Source: Pseudalkalibacillus sp051842935
GTDB taxonomy: Bacteria > Bacillota > Bacilli > Bacillales > Fictibacillaceae
Direction of reading: 5' to 3'
Assembly (NCBI RefSeq): GCF_051842935.1
Contig: NZ_JBPXRR010000001.1
Coordinates: 930,001-994,000, forward strand
DNA length: 64,000 bases
Positions 42,108-51,525 of the stretch are shown here, piece by piece. The notes under the pieces are model-generated. The model did no database searches, was not told the origin of the DNA, and worked only from the letters and a program-made list of their open reading frames with translations. Position 1 is the stretch's first letter; the number at the start of each line of letters is the position of its first letter. The position numbers and the translations under genes were made by a program.

Positions 42108-43374
42108 AAACGCAAGGTTATGGAATCAAGAGCAAGATGGATTGGTGGATGTTTTGATCAATGAATCGAAGGTATCAGAAATCGCTTCAAAAATAGAGGC
42201 GGATGGTCACGAGGTCCTTGATCTGGAAGGTAATTTGCTAGCACCAGGGTTTGTCGATCTCCACGTCCATCTGCGTGAACCAGGTGGAGAGCATAAAGAG
42301 ACGATAGAAACCGGCTCGCTTGCCGCTGCGAAAGGCGGTTTCACGACCATAGCTGCAATGCCGAATACACGTCCTGTTCCGGACAGTGTGGAAACGATGC
42401 GCAACCTTCAAAAGCGTATCAAGGAAACAGCTGTTACGAGAGTTTTGCCTTATGCTTCCATCTCAATCAGACAAATTGGAGACGAGCTCGTCGATTTTGA
42501 AGGCTTGAAAGCGGAAGGGGCATTCGCTTTTACCGATGACGGTGTCGGCGTACAGAATGCAGACACGATGCTCCGAGCGATGCAGAAAGCATCTGAGCTG
42601 GACATGGCGATCGTCGCTCATTGTGAGGAGAATTCCCTCATACATAGTGGCTGTGTGCATGAAGGTGAATACTCCAAACAACAAGGATTGAAAGGGATCC
42701 CTTCTGTTTGTGAAAGTGTGCAGATTGCAAGGGACGTGTTGCTTGCAGAAGCGACAGACGTCCATTATCACGTCTGCCACATCAGTACGAAGGAGTCTGT
42801 CCGAGTCGTACGCGATGCGAAGAAAGCGGGTATTCATGTCACCGCTGAAGTGACACCTCACCACCTTTTACTCTGTGAAAAAGATATCGTCGAGCAATCA
42901 CCCAATTTTAAAATGAACCCACCATTACGGAGTGAAGAGGACCGAGATGCCCTAATAGAAGGGCTGTTGGATGGAACGATCGACTTCATTGCAACAGACC
43001 ATGCACCACATACTGAGGAAGAAAAATCGGTCGGGATCGAAAGAGCGCCATTCGGGATCGTTGGTCTTGAAACAGCATTCCCACTCTTATATACCTACCT
43101 TGTGAAACCAGGAATCTGTGATCTGGCATTCCTGATCGATCGTATGACAGCAAAACCTTCCGAGTGCTTCGGATTACCATATGGAAGAATTGAAGAAGGT
43201 GCACCTGCTGACCTAGTCGTGTTAGATATGGAGCACGAAAAACCGATACAACCGGATCATTTTCTGTCCAAAGGGCGGAACACACCGTTTACGGACCGGA
43301 TCTGTAACGGATGGCCAGTCCTGACATTAGTAGCTGGAAAAGTAGCATACAAGAATGGGAGTGTATTTGCATGA
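42091..43374 (+). CDS. pyrC: Dihydroorotase
   Basis: PyrC closes the ring of carbamoyl aspartate to dihydroorotate. The 427-residue metal-dependent amidohydrolase (class I) has the zinc-ligand motif GFVDLHVHLREPGGEHKET. It also has AMPNTRPVPDS, YHVCHISTKESV and FIATDHAPHTEEEK with the catalytic aspartate, which are the usual type I dihydroorotase boxes. It starts within pyrB behind GGAGGTAG and overlaps pyrAA by 4 bases. Confidence 0.96.
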   Translation: MGLLLKNARLWNQEQDGLVDVLINESKVSEIASKIEADGHEVLDLEGNLLAPGFVDLHVHLREPGGEHKETIETGSLAAAKGGFTTIAAMPNTRPVPDSVETMRNLQKRIKETAVTRVLPYASISIRQIGDELVDFEGLKAEGAFAFTDDGVGVQNADTMLRAMQKASELDMAIVAHCEENSLIHSGCVHEGEYSKQQGLKGIPSVCESVQIARDVLLAEATDVHYHVCHISTKESVRVVRDAKKAGIHVTAEVTPHHLLLCEKDIVEQSPNFKMNPPLRSEEDRDALIEGLLDGTIDFIATDHAPHTEEEKSVGIERAPFGIVGLETAFPLLYTYLVKPGICDLAFLIDRMTAKPSECFGLPYGRIEEGAPADLVVLDMEHEKPIQPDHFLSKGRNTPFTDRICNGWPVLTLVAGKVAYKNGSVFA

Positions 43375-44474
43375 TGAAGCGACAACTCATTTTAGAAGAT
43401 GGCAGTATTTTCGAAGGGATGGCAATAGGGAGTGATCGGGACTCGACTGGTGAAGTCGTCTTTACGACAGGAATGACGGGTTATCAGGAAACTTTATCAG
43501 ATCCTTCTTATTGTGATCAAATCATCACGTTTACGTACCCTTTGATCGGAAATTACGGAATCAATCATGAAGACTTCGAATCAATCGAACCAGCAGCTGC
43601 AGGCATCATCGTGAGCGAAGCGGCATCTGAGCCAAGTCACTGGCAATCGACGAGTACACTTGATGAATTGCTGAGAGTGAAAGATATACCTGGACTGACC
43701 GGGATCGATACACGTGCACTGACGAAAAAAATCCGTACACATGGGACATTGAAGGGGAAAATGTGTGGCATGGATGTCCAAGTTGAAAAGGTGATTGAAT
43801 CCCTTCAACAGATGCCGTTGCCGACAGATCAAGTACAGAAAGTATCCACGAGTACGCCATATACGTTGCCAGGTAGAGGGAAGCGAGTTGTGCTTGTCGA
43901 CTTCGGTGCAAAGCGTGGTATTCTCAGAGATTTGATTGAGCGCGGTTGTGATGTGACAGTCGTCCGCTATGATGTCAGTGCAGAAGAGATTCTCAGACTG
44001 CAGCCGGATGGCGTAATGCTCAGTAATGGCCCTGGAGACCCGACAGACGTTCCACAAGCGATTGAAATGGTGAGAAGCATACTCGGAAAAGTGCCGGTTT
44101 TCGGCATTTGTCTAGGTCATCAATTGCTCGGATTGGCTTGTGGAGCGAAAACGATGAAAATGAAATTCGGACATAGAGGCGTCAATCATCCAGTAAAAGA
44201 TTTGGATACGAACAAAGTGATGATCACTTCTCAAAATCATGGGTATACGGTCGAACCGAACGGACTTGAAGAACTTGGGCTCATCGTCACGCATGTGGCC
44301 ATCAATGACGGAACGATTGAAGGGTATCGTCATAAAGAATTCCCAGCGTTCAGCGTCCAATTCCATCCAGAAGCTTCACCTGGACCAACCGACTCCAACG
44401 ACCTGTTCGAACAATTTTTGGCTCTGATGTCTACTTCAAAGAAAGCGGGGAATGTATTATGCCAAAACGTATAG
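43371..44474 (+). CDS. pyrAA: Carbamoyl-phosphate synthase small (glutaminase) subunit, pyrimidine-specific
   Basis: This subunit hydrolyses glutamine and passes ammonia to the large subunit. The 367-residue protein has the N-terminal CPSase domain (ILEDGSIFEGMAIGSD, TTGMTGYQETLSDPSY). Its class I amidotransferase domain carries the nucleophile in FGICLGHQLLGLA (Cys247) and the His/Glu pair in SVQFHPEASPGP. Two adjacent ATG codons (43371 and 43374) are possible. The first has GGGAGTG at 8 bases. The following gene starts inside its end. Confidence 0.95.
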   Translation: MMKRQLILEDGSIFEGMAIGSDRDSTGEVVFTTGMTGYQETLSDPSYCDQIITFTYPLIGNYGINHEDFESIEPAAAGIIVSEAASEPSHWQSTSTLDELLRVKDIPGLTGIDTRALTKKIRTHGTLKGKMCGMDVQVEKVIESLQQMPLPTDQVQKVSTSTPYTLPGRGKRVVLVDFGAKRGILRDLIERGCDVTVVRYDVSAEEILRLQPDGVMLSNGPGDPTDVPQAIEMVRSILGKVPVFGICLGHQLLGLACGAKTMKMKFGHRGVNHPVKDLDTNKVMITSQNHGYTVEPNGLEELGLIVTHVAINDGTIEGYRHKEFPAFSVQFHPEASPGPTDSNDLFEQFLALMSTSKKAGNVLCQNV

Positions 44475-47400
44475 ATATCCAAAAAATTCTCGTCATCGGT
44501 TCAGGACCGATCGTCATCGGTCAGGCTGCTGAATTCGATTACGCCGGAACCCAAGCTTGCCAAGCGTTAAAAGAAGAAGGTTATGAAGTCATACTCGTCA
44601 ACTCCAATCCAGCTACGATCATGACAGATACGACGATGGCAGACAAAGTATACATTGAACCATTAACAGTCGATTTCGTCAGCCGGATCATCCGTAAGGA
44701 AAAACCTGATGGGGTCCTTGCGACACTTGGAGGTCAAACCGGTTTAAACCTTGCTGTGGAACTCTCTGAAGCAGGAATTCTGGAAGAGCATGGCGTCGAA
44801 TTGCTCGGGACGAACCTCAATTCAATTCAAAAGGCGGAGGACCGCGATTTGTTCAGAACGTTGATGAACGAATTGAATGAGCCGATTCCGGAAAGCGAAA
44901 TCATCCGTTCTTTACCTGAAGCGAAGGCGTTCGTCCAAAAAATCGGATATCCCGTCATCATTCGACCGGCGTACACACTTGGTGGAACAGGTGGAGGCAT
45001 CGCCAACAACGAAGCTGAATTGAATGAATTCGTTTCAAGCGGTCTGAAATATAGTCCGGTTTCTCAAGTCTTGCTTGAAAAGAGCATCGCAGGCTTCAAA
45101 GAGATCGAATATGAAGTAATGCGAGATGGAAACGATGGCGCGATCGTCGTCTGTAACATGGAAAACATCGACCCGGTCGGAGTACACACGGGTGACTCGG
45201 TCGTCGTTGCACCGAGCCAGACCTTAACGGATCGGGAGTATCAGATGCTCCGTAACGCAAGCTTGAAAATCATCCGAGCTCTTGAAATCGAGGGTGGATG
45301 TAACGTCCAACTCGCGCTAGATCCGGATAGTGCCAACTATTACATCATTGAAGTCAACCCACGGGTCAGTCGTTCATCAGCTCTTGCGTCTAAAGCGACC
45401 GGTTATCCGATTGCAAAGCTTGCAGCGAAAATCGCGGTCGGTTTCACTCTTGATGAATTGAAGAACCCAGTCACTGGTCGGACGTATGCTTCTTTCGAAC
45501 CAGCACTGGATTATGTGGTCACGAAAATTCCAAGATGGCCATTCGATAAATTTGAAGCGGCAAACCGTACGTTAGGCACGCAAATGAAAGCGACAGGTGA
45601 AGTGATGGCGATTGGCCGCAACTTCGAAGAGTCTTTATTAAAAGCCGTCCGATCGCTTGAAACGGATATCGATCACTTGCATAGTTCTATCGATTCAAAT
45701 CAGGTTGAAAATTGGGAAGGAGTCCTGAAAACGACCGACGATCAAAGACTATACAACGTAACAGAGGCGTTGCGAGTGGGTGTGGAAGTTTCCACGATTT
45801 ACGATTGGACGAAGATCGATCCATTCTTCCTATACAAACTGAAGAACATTACAGAGATTGAAAAGAAACTCGCCTCCCATCCATACGAAATCAATGTGTT
45901 GAAAGAGGCGAAGTTGAGAGGATTCTCTGACAAGGTGATTGCGCGGCTATGGAACACGAAAGAAGTGGACATCTTCCGTTTCCGTGAAGAGCAGGATCTG
46001 TTCCCGATCTATAAGATGGTGGATACGTGCGCAGCGGAATTCGATTCTGCAACTCCATATTATTACGGCACATATGGCATGGAAAATGAAGTTGAAGTCA
46101 GCCAAAAAGAAAGCGTACTCGTTCTAGGTTCTGGTCCGATTCGAATCGGACAAGGGATTGAATTCGACTATGCAACGGTACACACGGTATGGGCGATCCA
46201 GGAAGCAGGATACGAAGCAATCATCATCAACAACAACCCAGAAACGGTATCGACCGATTTCAGTACGTCCGACAAGCTTTACTTTGAGCCTTTGACGGTT
46301 GAGGATGTCATGCATGTCGTCCGTCAGGAAAATCCGATCGGAGTTGTTGTCCAGTTCGGTGGACAGACAGCCATCAATTTGGCGTCTGAGTTGAGTGCAC
46401 GAGGTGTGAAAATTCTTGGAACGAGCCTAGAGGACATGGACCGAGCGGAAGACCGGGACAAATTCGAACGGACATTGCAATCACTCAGCATACCACAGCC
46501 TCCTGGGAAAACGGCTACTTCGGTTGAAGGGGCAGTCCAGATAGCGAGAGAGATCGGTTATCCTGTACTTGTCCGACCATCCTATGTACTTGGTGGGCGC
46601 GCGATGGAAATCGTCTATCAAGAACAAGAGCTCCTCCAGTACATGGAGAATGCAGTGAAAATCAACCCTGAACACCCTGTATTGATCGATCGTTACTTGT
46701 TCGGAAAAGAGATTGAGGTCGATGCGATCTCTGATGGAGAAACGGTCTATATTCCGGGCATCATGGAACATATCGAGCGAGCAGGTGTCCATTCAGGCGA
46801 TTCGATCGCGGTCTATCCACCGCAAACGATTTCCAGCCGTATGAAGGAGCAAATCATCGAGTGCACGACGAAATTGGCAGAAGGATTGAAGATCGTTGGG
46901 TTGCTCAACATCCAGTACGTCATTTGTAACGATGACCTGTTCGTCCTGGAAGTGAATCCGAGATCAAGCCGGACGGTACCTTTCCTTAGTAAAATTACCG
47001 GAGTTCCGATGGCGAACCTCGCTACAAAGGCGATACTTGGAGAGCGTTTGGTCGATTTAGGGTATGAAACAGGATACCATGACGAACCGAAAGACGTATT
47101 CGTCAAAGTACCTGTCTTCTCATTTGCGAAACTGCGAAGAGTCGACATCACTTTAGGTCCGGAAATGAAATCGACTGGAGAAGTCATGGGAAGGGATCGT
47201 ACTTTGGAAAAAGCATTATACAAAGGGTTGATCGCTTCAGGAATGAAAATGCCTACGTTCGGATCAGTCTTGTTCACCATCGCTGACAAAGATAAAGAAG
47301 AAGGGCTCGATCTCGTGCAGCGATTCTATGACATCGGTTATCAAATCCTTGCGACAGAAGGAACTGCCAACTTCATATCTGAGCACGGTATTCCAGTTAC

Positions 47401-47668
47401 GGTCGTCAATAAGATCCAGGAAGGCAGTCCAAGCTTGCTCGATCGGATCCAGCAGGGGGAAGTGCAATTTGTCGTGAACACCCTGACAAAAGGGAAGCAA
47501 CCTGCTAGAGACGGCTTCCGGATCCGCCGTGAAGCGGTTGAGAACGGTGCGGTCTGCTTGACCTCATTCGATACGGTCAAAGCACTATTGAATGTGATTG
47601 AATCCATGACCTTCTCGGCGAATGAAATGCCTTCCTTCGAAAGAAAGAAGGCAGGTGTGCTCGTTTGA
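44459..47668 (+). CDS. pyrAB: Carbamoyl-phosphate synthase large subunit, pyrimidine-specific
   Basis: The large subunit makes carbamoyl phosphate from bicarbonate, ammonia and two ATP. The 1069-residue protein shows the internal duplication of the family: two pre-ATP-grasp repeats (ILVIGSGPIVIGQAAEFDYA and VLVLGSGPIRIGQGIEFDYA) and two ATP-grasp domains with VIIRPAYTLGGTGGG and VLVRPSYVLGGRAME. A C-terminal allosteric MGS domain (about residues 930-1069) follows. The gene overlaps pyrAA by 16 bases and pyrK by 4. Confidence 0.97.
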   Translation: MPKRIDIQKILVIGSGPIVIGQAAEFDYAGTQACQALKEEGYEVILVNSNPATIMTDTTMADKVYIEPLTVDFVSRIIRKEKPDGVLATLGGQTGLNLAVELSEAGILEEHGVELLGTNLNSIQKAEDRDLFRTLMNELNEPIPESEIIRSLPEAKAFVQKIGYPVIIRPAYTLGGTGGGIANNEAELNEFVSSGLKYSPVSQVLLEKSIAGFKEIEYEVMRDGNDGAIVVCNMENIDPVGVHTGDSVVVAPSQTLTDREYQMLRNASLKIIRALEIEGGCNVQLALDPDSANYYIIEVNPRVSRSSALASKATGYPIAKLAAKIAVGFTLDELKNPVTGRTYASFEPALDYVVTKIPRWPFDKFEAANRTLGTQMKATGEVMAIGRNFEESLLKAVRSLETDIDHLHSSIDSNQVENWEGVLKTTDDQRLYNVTEALRVGVEVSTIYDWTKIDPFFLYKLKNITEIEKKLASHPYEINVLKEAKLRGFSDKVIARLWNTKEVDIFRFREEQDLFPIYKMVDTCAAEFDSATPYYYGTYGMENEVEVSQKESVLVLGSGPIRIGQGIEFDYATVHTVWAIQEAGYEAIIINNNPETVSTDFSTSDKLYFEPLTVEDVMHVVRQENPIGVVVQFGGQTAINLASELSARGVKILGTSLEDMDRAEDRDKFERTLQSLSIPQPPGKTATSVEGAVQIAREIGYPVLVRPSYVLGGRAMEIVYQEQELLQYMENAVKINPEHPVLIDRYLFGKEIEVDAISDGETVYIPGIMEHIERAGVHSGDSIAVYPPQTISSRMKEQIIECTTKLAEGLKIVGLLNIQYVICNDDLFVLEVNPRSSRTVPFLSKITGVPMANLATKAILGERLVDLGYETGYHDEPKDVFVKVPVFSFAKLRRVDITLGPEMKSTGEVMGRDRTLEKALYKGLIASGMKMPTFGSVLFTIADKDKEEGLDLVQRFYDIGYQILATEGTANFISEHGIPVTVVNKIQEGSPSLLDRIQQGEVQFVVNTLTKGKQPARDGFRIRREAVENGAVCLTSFDTVKALLNVIESMTFSANEMPSFERKKAGVLV

Positions 47669-48441
47669 TAAAAGAATGGACGACGATTCTACACCAGGAA
47701 CAGATTGCGGATAAAATCTACGAATTGACATTTGAAGGAGAATTGGTCGAGCAGATGACAGAGCCCGGCCAGTTCCTCCACATCCGTGTCGGAGAACAAT
47801 ATATGCCACTTTTAAGAAGACCGATCAGCATTTGTGATGTGGACCTGGAGCAAAAGCGGTGTACGATCTTATACCGTGCTGAAGGAGAAGGCACCCGCCT
47901 GTTATCGAAGAAGCGAGCGGGTGACTCGCTGGACATTTTGGGACCTCTAGGGAACGGTTTTCCACTTGATGCGTTGCAGGAAGGGGAAACCGCCCTGCTA
48001 ATCGGGGGTGGAATCGGAGTACCTCCGCTGTATTATCTTTCTCGTAAATTGGTCGAACGCAACATTCGTGTGAAGCATGTGCTAGGGTACGCTTCTAAGA
48101 AAGATGCATTTTATGTAGAGAAATTCGATCAGCTTGGTGAAACGTTTGTGACTACGATTGATGGTTCTCTCGGATATCAAGGCTTCGTAACCGATTATGT
48201 TCTGAAAGAGAATCCACAATACGACGTGTTGTACACGTGTGGACCTACACCAATGATGAAGGCGATTGAAGAACAACTGAATCCTGCCCGTGCCTATTAT
48301 TCATTCGAAGAGCGGATGGGGTGTGGCATAGGTGCGTGCTTCGCATGCGTCTGTCCAGTAAAAGAAGATCCAACGGGTACTGAATACCGTAAAATATGTT
48401 CAGATGGTCCAGTTTTTCCACAAGGAGTGATCCAGCTATGA
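47665..48441 (+). CDS. pyrK: Dihydroorotate dehydrogenase B, electron-transfer subunit
   Basis: PyrK carries FAD and a [2Fe-2S] cluster and moves electrons from PyrD to NAD+. The 258-residue protein has the ferredoxin-reductase FAD region (LLRRPISICDVD) and the NAD-binding region ALLIGGGIGVPPLYYLSRKL. The cysteine cluster is MGCGIGACFACVCPV plus a later ICSDGPVF. Translation starts at TTG 47665, overlapping the pyrAB stop (TTGA), with CAGGTG upstream. Confidence 0.95.
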   Translation: MIKEWTTILHQEQIADKIYELTFEGELVEQMTEPGQFLHIRVGEQYMPLLRRPISICDVDLEQKRCTILYRAEGEGTRLLSKKRAGDSLDILGPLGNGFPLDALQEGETALLIGGGIGVPPLYYLSRKLVERNIRVKHVLGYASKKDAFYVEKFDQLGETFVTTIDGSLGYQGFVTDYVLKENPQYDVLYTCGPTPMMKAIEEQLNPARAYYSFEERMGCGIGACFACVCPVKEDPTGTEYRKICSDGPVFPQGVIQL

Positions 48442-49376
48442 GCAGATTGGCGCTTGAATTACCAGGCCTCTCTATGAAAAATCCGATCATGCCAGCGTCC
48501 GGCTGTTTTGGATTCGGGAGAGAGTTTGCGAGATATTATGACTTGAGCAGCTTAGGTGCAATTGCGATCAAGGCGACGACAGAAGAAAGCCGGTTCGGAA
48601 ATCCGACTCCTCGTGTTGCTGAGACGCCAGGAGGCATGTTGAATGCAATCGGTTTACAGAATCCAGGGCTCAAGAAAGTTTTATCAGAAGAGCTGCCTTT
48701 TTTGGCAGATTATGATGTACCTATTCTCGCGAACATCGCAGGTACGAAAACGGAGGATTACGTGAAGGTTGCGGAGGAAGTATCTAAGGCACCGAACGTG
48801 ACTGCACTTGAATTGAACATCTCCTGTCCGAATGTAAAAGAAGGCGGCATTTCCTTCGGGACGGATCCGGAAATTGCAGCTGGCCTGACGAGAGCGGTAA
48901 AAGAGGTTTCAGAAGTACCGGTATATGTGAAGCTATCTCCTAACGTATCGGACATTACTGAAATTGCTGTGGCGGTGGAAGAAGCAGGTGCCGATGGTTT
49001 ATCGATGATCAACACGCTCCTCGGTATGAGGATCGATTTAAAATCTCAGAAACCCGTCATCGCTAATCGTACAGGTGGTTTGTCAGGACCTGCCATCAAA
49101 CCGGTAGCGATCCGGATGATCTATGAAGTAAGCCAACGTGTCTCGATTCCAATCATCGGTATGGGCGGTATCACTTCAGCCGATGACGTATTGGAATACT
49201 TCCTGGCAGGTGCAAGCGCAGTTGCCGTGGGCACAGCCAATTTTGTTAATCCATTCATCTGTCCAGAAATCATCGATGAGTTGGAACAAAATTTGATAGA
49301 TAAGAAAGTCGACCATATCAGTGAATTGATCGGAAGGAGCTGGAAGTCATGTTACAGCCCGTCATTATCGCACTAG
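48438..49376 (+). CDS. pyrD: Dihydroorotate dehydrogenase B, catalytic subunit
   Basis: PyrD oxidises dihydroorotate to orotate with FMN. The 312-residue class 1B enzyme has PGLSMKNPIMPASGCFGFG. It also has LNISCPNVKEGGISFG with the active-site cysteine typical of class 1, and IPIIGMGGITSADDVLEYFLAGA for the FMN phosphate. It depends on PyrK, whose gene overlaps it by 4 bases. ATG 48438 follows AAGGAGTGA. It overlaps pyrF by 28 bases. Confidence 0.96.
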   Translation: MSRLALELPGLSMKNPIMPASGCFGFGREFARYYDLSSLGAIAIKATTEESRFGNPTPRVAETPGGMLNAIGLQNPGLKKVLSEELPFLADYDVPILANIAGTKTEDYVKVAEEVSKAPNVTALELNISCPNVKEGGISFGTDPEIAAGLTRAVKEVSEVPVYVKLSPNVSDITEIAVAVEEAGADGLSMINTLLGMRIDLKSQKPVIANRTGGLSGPAIKPVAIRMIYEVSQRVSIPIIGMGGITSADDVLEYFLAGASAVAVGTANFVNPFICPEIIDELEQNLIDKKVDHISELIGRSWKSCYSPSLSH

Positions 49377-50071
49377 ATTTTCCTTCTAAAGAAGATGTAA
49401 CTTCGTTTTTGAGCCATTATCGTGATGAGCGCCTATTCCTAAAGGTTGGTATGGAGTTATATTATCAAGAAGGTCCCGAGCTAATACGCATGTTGAAGGA
49501 AAGAGGTCATTCGATCTTTTTGGACTTGAAACTGCACGATATACCGACGACAGTCCATAAAGCGATGGTCGGACTGTCTAAATTGGAGGTGGATCTGGTC
49601 AATGTCCATGCCATGGGTGGGACTGAAATGATGCGTCGGGCTTTGGAAGGCCTTGAAGAAGGAGCTCAAGGACTAAGACCGAAATGTATCGCCGTGACAC
49701 AATTGACCAGTACAACTTCTGAAATGATCAATCACGAAGTCGGTCTTTCGGGGACGGTGGGAGATTCCGTCATTCACCTTGCATCGAATGCTGAAAAGGC
49801 AGGTATGGATGGTGTCGTTTGTTCACCACTAGAAGTACCACTCATCCGTGACCATTGCAGCCCTTCATTTTTGACTGTAACGCCAGGTATTCGTTTGGAT
49901 ACCGATGACCGACATGATCAAAAACGAGTGACGACTCCACTCGATGCAAAACGATTAGGCAGTGATTTTATCGTAGTAGGACGAACGATCACAAAGTCTG
50001 AAAATCCTTCCAGAACCTATCAGACCATCATGAATGAATGGGGGCAAACTTATGAAAGAGCAAGTCGCTAA
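49349..50071 (+). CDS. pyrF: Orotidine 5'-phosphate decarboxylase
   Basis: PyrF makes UMP from OMP. The 240-residue TIM-barrel protein has IIALDFPSKEDV and the catalytic FLDLKLHDIPTTVHKA, where the Lys/Asp tetrad sits. It also has the phosphate-binding TPGIR and FIVVGRTITKSENP. It starts inside pyrD and ends inside pyrE, consistent with tight translational coupling. Confidence 0.96.
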   Translation: MLQPVIIALDFPSKEDVTSFLSHYRDERLFLKVGMELYYQEGPELIRMLKERGHSIFLDLKLHDIPTTVHKAMVGLSKLEVDLVNVHAMGGTEMMRRALEGLEEGAQGLRPKCIAVTQLTSTTSEMINHEVGLSGTVGDSVIHLASNAEKAGMDGVVCSPLEVPLIRDHCSPSFLTVTPGIRLDTDDRHDQKRVTTPLDAKRLGSDFIVVGRTITKSENPSRTYQTIMNEWGQTYERASR

Positions 50072-50687
50072 ATATTTATTGGATATAGAAGCTGTTACCT
50101 TAAGTCCAGATGAACCCTTCACCTGGTCGTCTGGATTACGTTCACCGATTTATTGTGACAACAGATTGATCATCTCTTATCCGGAAATACGATCAGACAT
50201 TGCGTCATTCTTCGTTGAAAAGATCCAAGAACATTATCCTGATGCAGACGTGATTGCAGGTACAGCAACTGCTGGGATTCCTCATGCTGCTCTTATCGCA
50301 GACCGATTGAATTTACCGATGGTCTACGTCCGATCCAAACCGAAAGCGCATGGAACAGGTTCTCAGATTGAGGGGAGAATCCGACCAGGGGATAAAGTTG
50401 TCATCATTGAAGATTTGATATCCACTGGTGGAAGTGCATTGAATGCGATGAACGCTTTATTAGAGAGGGGAGCTGAAGTTTTGGGTTGTACAGCAATCTT
50501 CACCTACGAATTGCAAAAAGGAAAAACAGCTCTTTCAGAAGCTGGATTAAACGTGCAAACGATCACGGATTTTAGTACATTAGTGAATGTAGCCGTAAAT
50601 GATAGAAGGATTACAAATGATTCGATTGTACATTTGAAGGAATGGTGTAAGGATCCTGAAGCGTGGTCCAACGCGGTTACGAAATAA
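50052..50687 (+). CDS. pyrE: Orotate phosphoribosyltransferase
   Basis: PyrE forms OMP from orotate and PRPP. The 211-residue protein has the PRPP motif VVIIEDLISTGGSALNAMN. It also has TWSSGLRSPIYCDNR, DVIAGTATAGIPHAALIAD and the flexible-loop KAHGTGSQIEG. ATG 50052 lies inside the end of pyrF. It is the last biosynthetic gene, and only 20 bases separate it from the following methyltransferase gene, which may be read on the same transcript. Confidence 0.95.
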   Translation: MKEQVAKYLLDIEAVTLSPDEPFTWSSGLRSPIYCDNRLIISYPEIRSDIASFFVEKIQEHYPDADVIAGTATAGIPHAALIADRLNLPMVYVRSKPKAHGTGSQIEGRIRPGDKVVIIEDLISTGGSALNAMNALLERGAEVLGCTAIFTYELQKGKTALSEAGLNVQTITDFSTLVNVAVNDRRITNDSIVHLKEWCKDPEAWSNAVTK

Positions 50688-50707
50688 CAGTTCTGGAGTG
50701 AGCAGTC

Positions 50708-51364
50708 TTGAGAAAAATGGATGGGGAAGAATTCGATCAGCTTGTCTCGTTCTTTGATGGGATGGCGAGGACAAGTTGGTTGAGTTCTATCCATAAGCGT
50801 TTGAAAGAACAATCGGGAAATTGGGAAGGTGCGCAAGTGCTTGATATCGGATGCGGAACGGGTCGCCTGCTTCTGAAGGGAGTAGAAGAGGCCGAGCATC
50901 TAACTGGTGTTGACCTTTCTTCTGAAATGATCAAAGCGAGTCAACAGAATTTCTTTTTACATAACCGTGCTGAGAAGAGCACTTTCCTCATTGCAGATGC
51001 CTATGCGTTACCTTTCGAGGAGGACCGGTTTGATATTGCTCTTTCGACTTGTGTCATGTTTTTGTTACCTGAGCCCGAAAAAGGTCTTAAGGAAATGATC
51101 CGCGTAACCAAACCAGGTGGGACAATCACAATGTTGAACCCGAGTAAAAAAATGGATCAGATGAATGCCTTTGAATATAGCAAGGCACACCAGATTACAG
51201 GATTCGAACAAACTACATTGTTGAAATGGTCGAATGTCTCTACGAGAAGACATCGATATTCGGAAGAGGACATGACAGACTTACTCATGCATTTGGGAGC
51301 AACGGAAGTCATCAATACAGAAGTTTTAGATGGACTTGCCATGATTACAACTGCAAAGGTCTAA
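50708..51364 (+). CDS. Class I SAM-dependent methyltransferase (UbiE/methyltransferase 11 type)
   Basis: This 218-residue protein has the SAM-binding motif I VLDIGCGTGRLLLKG, an acidic motif II (HLTGVDLSSEMI) and post-motif segments EEDRFDIALSTC and MIRVTKPGGTITML. The substrate cannot be told, since this class covers small molecules, lipids and rRNA. It begins at TTG 50708 with GGAGTGA upstream, 20 bases after pyrE and before a terminator, so it may be co-expressed with the pyr operon. In B. subtilis the cysH-cysP sulfate genes stand at this position instead. Confidence 0.82.
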   Translation: MRKMDGEEFDQLVSFFDGMARTSWLSSIHKRLKEQSGNWEGAQVLDIGCGTGRLLLKGVEEAEHLTGVDLSSEMIKASQQNFFLHNRAEKSTFLIADAYALPFEEDRFDIALSTCVMFLLPEPEKGLKEMIRVTKPGGTITMLNPSKKMDQMNAFEYSKAHQITGFEQTTLLKWSNVSTRRHRYSEEDMTDLLMHLGATEVINTEVLDGLAMITTAKV

Positions 51365-51371
51365 AATCTCG

Positions 51372-51404
51372 AAAGACGCTTTCATTTATTGAAGCGTCTT
51401 TTTT
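51372..51404 (+). terminator. Rho-independent terminator closing the pyr operon region
   Basis: AAAGACGCTTTCA and TGAAGCGTCTTT form a stem followed by a T-run. Confidence 0.88.
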
Positions 51405-51525
51405 CTTTGTACAACGGTGTGCAAGTTGATTGGAGAGGAAATCACTTATTAAATCATCAAATGGGTATAAGATTATACATTCGTCGAACGCTAACATCAT
51501 GAAGGAGAAGAGAGTTGGCGTTCTG